A DNA stretch of 64,000 nt from an uncultured Parabacteroides sp. (GTDB lineage Bacteria; Bacteroidota; Bacteroidia; Bacteroidales; Tannerellaceae). How positions within the stretch are numbered: position 1 is the first letter of the stretch; each line of letters starts with the position of its first letter. Positions 40,872-48,379 of the stretch are shown one piece after another. Location of the stretch: positions 31,062-95,061 of the forward strand of contig NZ_CABUOD010000017.1 in assembly GCF_902493135.1 (NCBI RefSeq). Direction: 5' to 3'. The position numbers were made by a program, and so were the translations under genes. The notes beneath the pieces are model-generated. The model was not told where the DNA came from. It ran no database searches and was given only the letters and a program-made list of their open reading frames with translations.

Positions 40872-42077
40872 ATGAAATATATAGGTGTATTAATGAGTAT
40901 CCTTTTGTCTTTGTCTTTACAGGCTAAAGATAAAGTACTAGTGATAGATATGACGAAAGCAAAAGTTGGTGATATTCCATTGAGTAGACTTGCTTCCCAT
41001 TTGGAATATATTCCGTTGGAATTGACAAAAGAATCTTTGTTGAATAAACCTTCTGTTTTTTTGACAGATCGATATATTATAACCACCGAATTTGCGGGTA
41101 AAATATGTCTATTTGATAGGAAAAACGGAAAGTATATCCGTCGTCTCAGTCAAGAAGGAGGTGGACCGGATGATTATGCACATCTTATGACAAATTGTAC
41201 ATTGGATAAGGAAAGAAATGTTTTTTATGTGGATATATGGAGGAAGTGGAGAGGAATAGATATTGAAACTAACAAATGTGTAAATGAGGTGGTAAAACCT
41301 GAATATCGATATATCAAGGAAATGAGATTTCAGCAAAAAATAAATAACCTTTGCCTCTATAAGGATAGTCTATATTTAGGTTTTGCCAATGATGAACAGG
41401 TTAATGATCATTGTGCGCTTTATGTTTTTAATAAAAACGGCGAGGTTCTGAAGGTGATAGACAATGGCCTTCAGGCTCCAACATTTAAATCCTCCCGGTC
41501 TTCTTGCTATAATGCAGGATGGTTTCAGGAGGTAGGAGGTAATTTGTATTTTTCTGGAGCATCGGACAATGATACTATTTATTTGGTGGGCGAAGAGCGG
41601 CTGATCCCCTCTATTGCATTCCATTTTAACGAGACTCTTGGAAAAAAATACGAAACTGGGAAATTCGATTTTGGAGCGGATGATGTAGAAATGGTTAGAC
41701 GATATAAAAAAGGCTTTTTGAGCTATTGGCGTATTTTTCAGATGGATCGGTATATCTTTTTTGCTTGCTCAGAATGGGAAGGGCTAAGTTCTAATATTAG
41801 CTTTTCAAATTATTATGATAAGAGGAGCAAGCAATTGTATAGTTGTAAGCGTGAAGGGGAAAGATGTGGTTTTGTGAATGACATAGATGGATTGGGTACT
41901 TTTTTCATGGAACAATTAGATGGAAATAAGCTGGTTGGTTTGCTGATGCCGGAAGAGCTTTTAGATTATATGGAGACCCATAAAGATGTGAAGTTAAGTC
42001 CGACTGGAAAGAAAGTATTGGAAAACCTCCAATTTGATGATAATCCGATCGTGGTGATTGCCACCTTGAAAGAGTAA
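40872..42077 (+). CDS. 6-bladed beta-propeller exported protein
   Basis: A 401-residue protein with a signal peptide (MKYIGVLMSILLSLSLQA) and no lipobox Cys, so it is probably periplasmic or released. The family start is HLEYIPLELTKESL, with blades ICLFDRKNGKYIRRLS, LYVFNKNGEVLKVI and FFACSEWEG, and it ends LQFDDNPIVVIATLKE. It differs from the 39026 protein in lacking lipidation. The region downstream to the next propeller is about 100 bases and has no peptide ORF. Confidence 0.82.
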   Translation: MKYIGVLMSILLSLSLQAKDKVLVIDMTKAKVGDIPLSRLASHLEYIPLELTKESLLNKPSVFLTDRYIITTEFAGKICLFDRKNGKYIRRLSQEGGGPDDYAHLMTNCTLDKERNVFYVDIWRKWRGIDIETNKCVNEVVKPEYRYIKEMRFQQKINNLCLYKDSLYLGFANDEQVNDHCALYVFNKNGEVLKVIDNGLQAPTFKSSRSSCYNAGWFQEVGGNLYFSGASDNDTIYLVGEERLIPSIAFHFNETLGKKYETGKFDFGADDVEMVRRYKKGFLSYWRIFQMDRYIFFACSEWEGLSSNISFSNYYDKRSKQLYSCKREGERCGFVNDIDGLGTFFMEQLDGNKLVGLLMPEELLDYMETHKDVKLSPTGKKVLENLQFDDNPIVVIATLKE

Positions 42078-42177
42078 GATTGATTTATTGTTGATTCTGA
42101 TACGATATGAAATTATGAATGCATATTTGTTATTGTCACGATATTTGACTGTTTTTTAGGCTTAAAATGAATGGAAT

Positions 42178-43302
42178 ATGAGCTTTTATAGATCTTTGTT
42201 GTTGCTTGTTTTTATTTTTGTATTTAATCTTTCTTTCGCGAAAGATTTACCTGTAATTCATATATCAAAAAATCGTCCGGAAATAAAGGCAAAAGTAAGT
42301 ATGTTTTTTGATTCAGTTCATTATGTACCATTAGAAACGACTGATGCATGTTTGCTGGGATTAGGAACCATGAGAGTAAATATGATTGGGGATAGTTTAT
42401 TAGTGTGGGATGCGGACAATTGTTTTCTATTTGATTCAAAAACTGGGCATTTTATAAGGAAAATAGGGCATAAAGGTGATGATCCAGAGGCATTTTATAA
42501 GACGTATGATAATTTTTATAACCCGTATGATGGTTTAAATTACTTTTTTGATTATTACAACTCTTTGATTAAATATGATCTGAAAGGGAATTTTGTGGGT
42601 AAAATTAAAATGCCAATGAGTTCAAACTGGTCTTCTACAAAATGTGTAATTCCATTAGATTCAACAAATTTTTGTGCTTTTTTTCCGAATAGTAATGGTT
42701 CGGTCTCTAAACGAATCGTATTGTTTAATCAATATGGTGAAACTGTAAAAGAATATCCGAATTATCATTTTGTGAAAACTGATCAATTTGTATATGATGC
42801 TAATGATGGACTTTTTTATCGATATAAAAATCAAGTTTATTTTAGAGAAAAGTTTATAGATACAGTGTATCAAGTTAATAATGAGCAATTAATCCCGAAA
42901 TATCGATTAGATTTTTCGCCTTATGTTTTCCCCTATAAAGATCGTTATCGTGTAGATGTAAACTCGGTCTCTTCTCCGTATTATATTTTTGAAAATGACA
43001 ATGTTATAATATTTGATTATTTCAGGGAAATATTTCGTGAATTAGGAGTTTATGATAAAAAAATATCGAAAGCTTCTTTTTTTTCTTATGAGAATGGATT
43101 TGAAGATGACTTGAATAATTTTATGCCATTTGAGATTTTAGTGATGTTGGAAAGTGGAGTTTGTTTGGGTATATTGTCTGCATCAGATGTTTGTGAATAT
43201 ATTAATAAAACAAATATAGAATTAAAAGGAAGTATGAAATTTTTAGAATCTATTTCTAAAGAAGATAATCCTATTATAGTAATTGCTACATTGAAAAATT
43301 GA
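42178..43302 (+). CDS. 6-bladed beta-propeller exported protein
   Basis: A 374-residue paralogue of the preceding gene. The signal peptide is SFYRSLLLLVFIFVFNLSFA, followed by VHYVPLETTDACLLGLGTM, the blade strands CFLFDSKTGHFIRKIG and LIKYDLKGNFVGKI, and the C-terminus SKEDNPIIVIATLKN. No lipobox is present. The closely similar C-terminus to the 40872 protein suggests tandem duplication and divergence. The base composition is strongly AT-rich. Next downstream is the degraded C39/VKOR gene. Confidence 0.82.
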   Translation: MSFYRSLLLLVFIFVFNLSFAKDLPVIHISKNRPEIKAKVSMFFDSVHYVPLETTDACLLGLGTMRVNMIGDSLLVWDADNCFLFDSKTGHFIRKIGHKGDDPEAFYKTYDNFYNPYDGLNYFFDYYNSLIKYDLKGNFVGKIKMPMSSNWSSTKCVIPLDSTNFCAFFPNSNGSVSKRIVLFNQYGETVKEYPNYHFVKTDQFVYDANDGLFYRYKNQVYFREKFIDTVYQVNNEQLIPKYRLDFSPYVFPYKDRYRVDVNSVSSPYYIFENDNVIIFDYFREIFRELGVYDKKISKASFFSYENGFEDDLNNFMPFEILVMLESGVCLGILSASDVCEYINKTNIELKGSMKFLESISKEDNPIIVIATLKN

Positions 43303-43339
43303 TCTAAATACATTATTAATTTTGAAGCGACCTATACCC

Positions 43340-43990
43340 ATGAATTCATATCATATATTATCATTTTTCTTGACTTTATTGAAAGTGAAATATACTTCAG
43401 TATTGAAAAAAACTGTTGGAAATTACCTTTCATGGATACTTTATATGGGTTTTCAAGTTTGTTGAAGAGATATAAAGTTGATAATTTAGTAATTGATATG
43501 GCTGAACAAAAGACTGATTTGGTGTCATGTCAACTCCCTGCTATTGTCCCGTTTGGAGGAGGTTTTGTTATTGTATATCAGATATCTGAATCAGTTGTTT
43601 CTTACTGGGAAGAGGGCAAGCGACGTTCTTCTTCTTTTTCTGTTTATTCATACTCGCCTTGCCTTACTCATTTTGGAGTATATGGTGCCAAAAGGTCAAA
43701 TTGAAGCGGTGGTGTGTGTTGTGCTTGGTAGTTCAGGCTTTATTATGGGTGATTTTTCTTCATAATCTGTTTTTCCATGATAAATTAGTTTTTCCGACTG
43801 ATGTAAGGAGGGAGAATCAGGATTTTTATATGGTTTAGACTGTTGGTTTAAGAATGATAAAACAAAAATAGATAATGAGATAGAGAGCATATCTAATAAT
43901 CTTGAGTATGATTTGGAAGATGAATATATGAAACGTAAATCTTTTATAGATAAACATGATATTCATAGTACCCCGACTATATTGATCAAT
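43340..43990 (+). pseudogene. Degraded C39-like/VKOR/thioredoxin protein gene
   Basis: The pieces appear in family order but in different frames. First is an N-terminus (ATG 43340, MNSYHILSFFLTLLKVKYTS), then after a frameshift near 43400 LYGFSSLLKRYKVDNLVIDM and AIVPFGGGFVIVYQI (inactive C39-like domain). After a stop and deletion comes KRWCVLCLVVQALLWVIFLH (the CxxC region of vitamin K epoxide reductase), and after another stop a thioredoxin-like tail ending FIDKHDIHSTPTILINGC. Intact Bacteroidetes homologues accompany GG-peptide exporters and probably make disulfides in the exported peptide. This copy is clearly non-functional. Confidence 0.7.
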
Positions 43991-44246
43991 GGTTGCGTTT
44001 TGCACTGGAACCAGAACCATTTCGTCGTATTATATAAGGTAAAGAACGGAAAATATTATATCGCCGATCCGGCTACCCAAAAATTGGTCTATGAAGAATC
44101 CGAATTAGTGCGTTGCTGGTGCAGCACCGTTGTGGAAGGAAAAGATACGGGAGCAGCATTGCTCTTCGAGCCGGGACCTGACTTTTACGATCGCGAGGAG
44201 GAGGATACACGGACAGAGAAAGGCTTGTCTTTTTTCTTCCGCTATC
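43991..44246 (+). pseudogene. C39 peptidase domain fragment of a peptide-exporting ABC transporter
   Basis: In frame with the thioredoxin tail, residues 29-111 of the 188-codon ORF starting at 43913 are a C39 domain lacking its N-terminal catalytic Cys half. Present are LHWNQNHFVVLYKVKNGKYY (catalytic His), IADPA (catalytic Asp) and RCWCSTVVEGKDTGAALLFE. It then ends at the start of the transmembrane domain (KGLSFFFRY). This is the domain that cleaves GG leaders during export. The ATP-binding part is missing entirely. Confidence 0.8.
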
Positions 44247-44504
44247 CGGACGTGATCGAGGCGGAGATGAGGCTAACGAGCCGTAAGCCGGTGACGGAGG
44301 TCGTGGCACGCACTTCGGGCAGGGTGAGCAGCTTGTATGTCCGGAATCGTAACAGAAGAGCTTCGTCTGATAGAGCGTCTCTTCCAGCCGCTGAAAAAGA
44401 TCTTGTTGGTTCAGAAAAGGAACTTAGGCGAGGATCAGGAAGAAAATCCAGAAAAGGTGTATGTTTATTTTGCTTCTGATCGTATCGGTAAGCTCGTTCG
44501 TTGA
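44247..44504 (+). pseudogene. HlyD-type adaptor fragment joined to an unknown C-terminus
   Basis: Residues about 112-145 of the same ORF, EMRLTSRKPVTEVVARTSGR followed by VSSLYVRN, are the N-terminal lipoyl-like region of a HlyD-family adaptor, the usual partner of a C39 ABC exporter. From 44343 a different frame is better: GIVTEELRLIERLFQPLKKI through VYVYFASDRIGKLVR to TGA at 44502, a protein-like C-terminus I cannot assign. The fusion of three genes within 500 bases indicates serial deletions. Confidence 0.65.
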
Positions 44505-44545
44505 AACTTTTTACCTAAAAGTTCTGTTTAACAAAAAAAGAATGC

Positions 44546-44553
44546 TAAATTTG
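44546..44553 (+). promoter_or_regulatory. -7 box upstream of thrS
   Basis: TAAATTTG, 40 bases before the thrS ATG, matches the consensus. Base composition returns to that of core genes immediately downstream. Confidence 0.55.
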
Positions 44554-44592
44554 CATCCTGATTAATTTTTAGGAATTTATAGTGAACAGATT

Positions 44593-46548
44593 ATGATAAA
44601 GATTACATTTCCGGATAATTCCGTAAAAGAATATGCCGAAGGAACGACCGCCATGCAGATTGCGGAAAGCATCAGTTCCCGTCTGGCACAGGAAGTTCTG
44701 GCAGCAAGCGTGAATGGTGAGATTTGGGACTTGACCCGTCCGATCAACCAGGATGCCGACATCAAACTTTTCAAGTGGGAAGACGAGGAAGGTAAACATG
44801 CATTCTGGCACTCGAGTGCTCACTTGATGGCTGAAGCTTTGCAGGAATTATATCCCGGCATTAAGTTCGGTATCGGACCGGCTATTGAAAACGGGTTCTA
44901 CTATGATGTGGATCCGGGTGACGCCGTTATCAAAGAAGGCGATTTCCCTGCCATCGAAGCAAAGATGCTCGAACTGGTAGCGAAGAAAGAGGAAATCAGA
45001 CGCCAGGACATTTCGAAGGCAGATGCCATGAAAATGTTCGGTGACAGAGGCGAAGAGTATAAAACGGAGCTTATCAGCGAGTTGGAAGACGGTAAGATCA
45101 CGACTTATACGCAGGGTTCGTTTACCGACCTGTGCCGTGGTCCGCACTTGCCGAATACTTCTTATTTGAAGGCTGTTAAAATAATGAGTGTCGCCGGCGC
45201 TTATTGGCGTGGTGATGAAAAGCGCAAACAGTTGGTCCGTCTGTATGGTATCACTTTCCCGAAGAAAAAGATGCTGGACGAATATCTGGCATTGATGGAA
45301 GAAGCCAAGAAACGCGACCATCGTAAGATCGGTAAAGAACTGGAGCTGTTTACATTCTCTACGGCAGTGGGTGCGGGGCTTCCGTTGTGGTTGCCGCGTG
45401 GCACGCAGTTGCGCCTGAAGCTGGAAGATTTCTTGAAACGCATCCAGAAGAAATACGGTTACCAGCAGGTAATGACTCCGCATATCGGTGGCAAGCAGTT
45501 GTATGTGACTTCCGGGCACTACGCTAAATACGGTAAGGACTCGTTCCAGCCGATCCATACTCCGCAGGAGGGTGAAGAGTTCTTGCTGAAGCCTATGAAC
45601 TGCCCTCACCACTGTGAAATATTCAAATCGTTCCCGCGTTCATACAAGGACCTGCCTTTGCGTTTCGCGGAGTTCGGGACCGTGTATCGTTATGAACAAA
45701 GCGGCGAGTTGCACGGTTTGACAAGGGTACGTGGCTTTACGCAGGATGATGCCCACCTGTTCTGTCGTCCCGACCAGCTGAAAGACGAGTTCCTGAAGGT
45801 GATGGATATTATCTTCATCATCTTTAAGGCTTTGGATTTTGAAAACTTTGAAGCACAGATTTCTCTGCGTGACAAGGTAAACCGGGATAAATACATCGGT
45901 TCGGAAGAAAACTGGGAGAAAGCCGAAAGCGCAATTATCGAAGCTTGCCAGGAAAAAGGCCTGAAAGCCAAGATCGAATATGGCGAAGCAGCTTTCTACG
46001 GTCCTAAACTGGACTTTATGGTGAAAGATGCCATCGGCCGCCGTTGGCAGTTGGGTACGATCCAGGTTGACTACAACCTGCCGGAACGTTTCGAACTGGA
46101 ATATACGGGCGAAGACAATAAGAAGCACCGTCCTGTTATGATCCACCGTGCACCGTTCGGTTCTATGGAACGTTTCGTTGCCGTGCTGATCGAACATACG
46201 GGCGGCAAGTTCCCGTTGTGGCTGACTCCGGATCAGGTGTCGATCCTGCCGATCAGCGAAAAGTTCAACGATTATGCCTATGAGGTGAAACGTCAGCTCG
46301 AAGCTGAAGATCTGAGCGTTTTGGTGGATGACCGTAATGAGAAAATCGGACGTAAGATCCGCGATACAGAGTTGAAACGTATCCCTTACATGCTCATTGT
46401 CGGAGAGAAGGAAGCAGAAAATAATGAAGTTTCTGTAAGAAAACAGGGCGAAGGTGATAAAGGTTCGATGAAAATTACTACCTTTGCAGCGCTTTTGAAA
46501 GGTGAGATAGAGGAACAAATGAATCACTGGAAGAAAGATAATAATTAA
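44593..46548 (+). CDS. thrS: Threonyl-tRNA synthetase
   Basis: This class II synthetase charges tRNA-Thr. The 651-residue protein has a TGS domain (1-60), a second additional domain for editing (about 65-235, HSSAHLMAEALQ and GPHLPNTSYLKA), the catalytic core with zinc ligands Cys and His in KPMNCPHHCEIFK and His in MIHRAPFGSMERFVAVLIEH, and the anticodon-binding domain (from about 545, LTPDQVSILPISEKF). It heads the thrS-infC-rpmI-rplT run, a conserved bacterial arrangement. Confidence 0.98.
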   Translation: MIKITFPDNSVKEYAEGTTAMQIAESISSRLAQEVLAASVNGEIWDLTRPINQDADIKLFKWEDEEGKHAFWHSSAHLMAEALQELYPGIKFGIGPAIENGFYYDVDPGDAVIKEGDFPAIEAKMLELVAKKEEIRRQDISKADAMKMFGDRGEEYKTELISELEDGKITTYTQGSFTDLCRGPHLPNTSYLKAVKIMSVAGAYWRGDEKRKQLVRLYGITFPKKKMLDEYLALMEEAKKRDHRKIGKELELFTFSTAVGAGLPLWLPRGTQLRLKLEDFLKRIQKKYGYQQVMTPHIGGKQLYVTSGHYAKYGKDSFQPIHTPQEGEEFLLKPMNCPHHCEIFKSFPRSYKDLPLRFAEFGTVYRYEQSGELHGLTRVRGFTQDDAHLFCRPDQLKDEFLKVMDIIFIIFKALDFENFEAQISLRDKVNRDKYIGSEENWEKAESAIIEACQEKGLKAKIEYGEAAFYGPKLDFMVKDAIGRRWQLGTIQVDYNLPERFELEYTGEDNKKHRPVMIHRAPFGSMERFVAVLIEHTGGKFPLWLTPDQVSILPISEKFNDYAYEVKRQLEAEDLSVLVDDRNEKIGRKIRDTELKRIPYMLIVGEKEAENNEVSVRKQGEGDKGSMKITTFAALLKGEIEEQMNHWKKDNN

Positions 46549-46581
46549 TTAACTAATAACGAGGAGAATAAATCTTTTTGA

Positions 46582-47196
46582 ATGAAGAATGACAGTCTGA
46601 AAGAACAGTATAGAATCAACGAACGTATTCGTGTTCGTGAAGTTCGTTTAGTAGGTGATAACGTAGAACAGGGAGTTTATCCTACTTCTCAGGCATTGAA
46701 GATGGCTGAAGATCAGGGGCTCGATCTGGTTGAAATTTCACCGAATGCTGCGCCCCCCGTTTGTAGAATTACTGATTATCAGAAATTCCTTTATCAACAG
46801 AAGAAGCGCCAGAAGGAACAGAAGGCGAAATCAGTAAAAGTGATTGTGAAGGAGATCCGTTTCGGACCTCAGACGGATGATCATGATTACAACTTCAAGT
46901 TGAAACATGCCAAGGGATTTTTGGAAGAAGGTGCAAAAGTAAAGGCCTATGTGTTCTTTAAAGGACGTTCCATTCTTTTCAAAGAGCAAGGAGAGGTATT
47001 GTTGCTTCGTTTTGCCAATGACTTGGAGGAATACGGAAAGGTAGAACAATTACCGGTACTGGAAGGTAAACGTATGATCATCATGCTGACGCCGAAGAAA
47101 GCCGGAGCTGCCCCCGCTCCCAAACCTGCCGTTTCAAAACCGGTAGTGAAGAAGGTGGTCGTGACTCCCAAGCCTAAGACTGAAGAGTCTGAATAA
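46582..47196 (+). CDS. infC: Translation initiation factor IF-3
   Basis: IF-3 keeps 30S subunits free and checks start codons. The 204-residue protein has the N-domain (YRINERIRVREVRLVGDN, GVYPTSQALKMAEDQGLDLV) and C-domain (KEIRFGPQTDDHDYNFKLKH, FKGRSILFKEQGE). An unusual Ala/Pro/Lys-rich tail of about 25 residues follows the domain (PAPKPAVSKPVVKKVV). The start codon is ATG and not the AUU used for autoregulation in enterics, so that control is not available here. Confidence 0.97.
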   Translation: MKNDSLKEQYRINERIRVREVRLVGDNVEQGVYPTSQALKMAEDQGLDLVEISPNAAPPVCRITDYQKFLYQQKKRQKEQKAKSVKVIVKEIRFGPQTDDHDYNFKLKHAKGFLEEGAKVKAYVFFKGRSILFKEQGEVLLLRFANDLEEYGKVEQLPVLEGKRMIIMLTPKKAGAAPAPKPAVSKPVVKKVVVTPKPKTEESE

Positions 47197-47255
47197 TAAA
47201 GAAAGAAACCACCCGATAGAGGGTGTAAAGTTTAATAATTAAAATATATTGGAAA

Positions 47256-47453
47256 ATGCCTAAGATGAAGACTAATTCCGGTGCCAAAAAAAGATTCGCT
47301 CTTACCGGAACAGGTAAAATCAAAAGAAAACACGCTTTTAAAAGTCACATTCTGACAAAGAAGACTACAAAGCAGAAGAGAAACCTTACTCACACAGGTC
47401 TGGTTGCCGGTGTAGACGTAAGCAACGTTAAGCAGTTGCTTGGTTTGAAGTAA
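47256..47453 (+). CDS. rpmI: Ribosomal protein bL35
   Basis: This 65-residue basic protein of the large subunit begins MPKMKTNSGAKKRFALTGTG, followed by KIKRKHAFKSHIL, the standard bL35 signature. It is followed by rplT after 106 bases. Confidence 0.97.
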   Translation: MPKMKTNSGAKKRFALTGTGKIKRKHAFKSHILTKKTTKQKRNLTHTGLVAGVDVSNVKQLLGLK

Positions 47454-47559
47454 TCTTTTTTAATTAAGCGAGTTTTACAAGATTTTTATTAACCGAATGT
47501 ATTTAGCAAATAAGATCATCCGAGAGTGATGACGCTAACATTCAAAACAGATTAGTATT

Positions 47560-47904
47560 ATGCCTAGATCAGTAAATCATGTTGCTTCAAGAGCAAAAAG
47601 AAAACGGATTTTAAAACTTACCCGTGGTTACTATGGTGCACGTAAGAACGTGTGGACCGTTGCTAAGAATACCTGGGAAAAAGGTTTGACTTATGCATTC
47701 CGTGACCGTCGTAACAAGAAACGTAACTTCCGCGCATTGTGGATTCAGCGTATCAACGCTGCTGCCCGTTTGGAAGGTATGTCTTATTCTCGCCTGATGG
47801 GAGCTTTGCATGCAGCAGGTATCGAAATCAACCGTAAAGTTCTTGCCGACCTGGCTATGAACCATCCGGAAGCTTTCAAAGCAATCGTTGCTAAAGTTAA
47901 GTAA
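47560..47904 (+). CDS. rplT: Ribosomal protein bL20
   Basis: This 114-residue protein binds 23S rRNA early in assembly: PRSVNHVASRAKRKRILKLT, then RDRRNKKRNFRALWIQRINA and LMGALHAAGIEINRKVLADL. In other bacteria bL20 represses its own operon; the 106-base space before the gene could host such a site, but I see no clear structure. Confidence 0.98.
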   Translation: MPRSVNHVASRAKRKRILKLTRGYYGARKNVWTVAKNTWEKGLTYAFRDRRNKKRNFRALWIQRINAAARLEGMSYSRLMGALHAAGIEINRKVLADLAMNHPEAFKAIVAKVK

Positions 47905-47925
47905 TTGACATTATATAGCAATTGG

Positions 47926-47958
47926 AAAAAGAGCTCTTGAATGGAGCTCTTTTTTTTA
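47926..47958 (+). terminator. Terminator of the thrS-infC-rpmI-rplT operon
   Basis: Perfect stem AAAAAGAGCTC/GAGCTCTTTTT with a 7-base loop, followed by T residues. Confidence 0.95.
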
Positions 47959-48200
47959 TGTCAAAAGTTTGGTGGTTTCATTCCTATTGCATATCTTTGT
48001 GATAAGAAAAATGAGTTAGCCGCACATGTTCGATTGGGAAACTCATCAGTTTATTTTAATTCCGAGACACAGCTCTTGTCGTCAATGGCGGGCCGCACCC
48101 TTCGGGGCATGCTTAGCACGGCGGATTACAAAGATGGCAAAGCACTCAAATCCTGTCATACGGAGTTTGTTCATATCTACGGTGCGGCTTTCTTCACATA

Positions 48201-48236
48201 GGAGGATATGTCATAATCGGCATATCCTCTTTTTTG
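48201..48236 (+). terminator. Hairpin terminator of unknown transcript
   Basis: GAGGATATG pairs with CATATCCTC around a 10-base loop and is followed by TTTTTT. No gene is assigned upstream in this spacer. Confidence 0.75.
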
Positions 48237-48379
48237 CGACCCGTAAAGCATAGCTTTAGACGGCGTAACGCTATGGGTTAGGGTAGCTAAAGCATAGCTT
48301 TTTGTTTGAAATAGGAACTTGTCCGTTTTTTCTTCGTATATTTACCCTCCAAGAATTAAACACACTAAACTAAATATTT

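Larger units (their letters stand above)
47905..48379. other. Intergenic region with two terminators and GCATAGCTTT repeats
   Basis: The 475 bases between rplT and the GH20 gene contain the terminator at 47926, another hairpin at 48201-48236 and two copies of AAAGCATAGCTTT (about 48245 and 48288). An 86-codon frame at 47941 starts inside the terminator loop and has no recognisable features, so I do not call it. A small transcript ending at 48236 is possible. Confidence 0.6.

Noticed and set aside
47941..48201. 86-codon ORF after rplT
   Set aside because: It starts inside the operon terminator loop, has no domain or conserved feature and ends before another hairpin.
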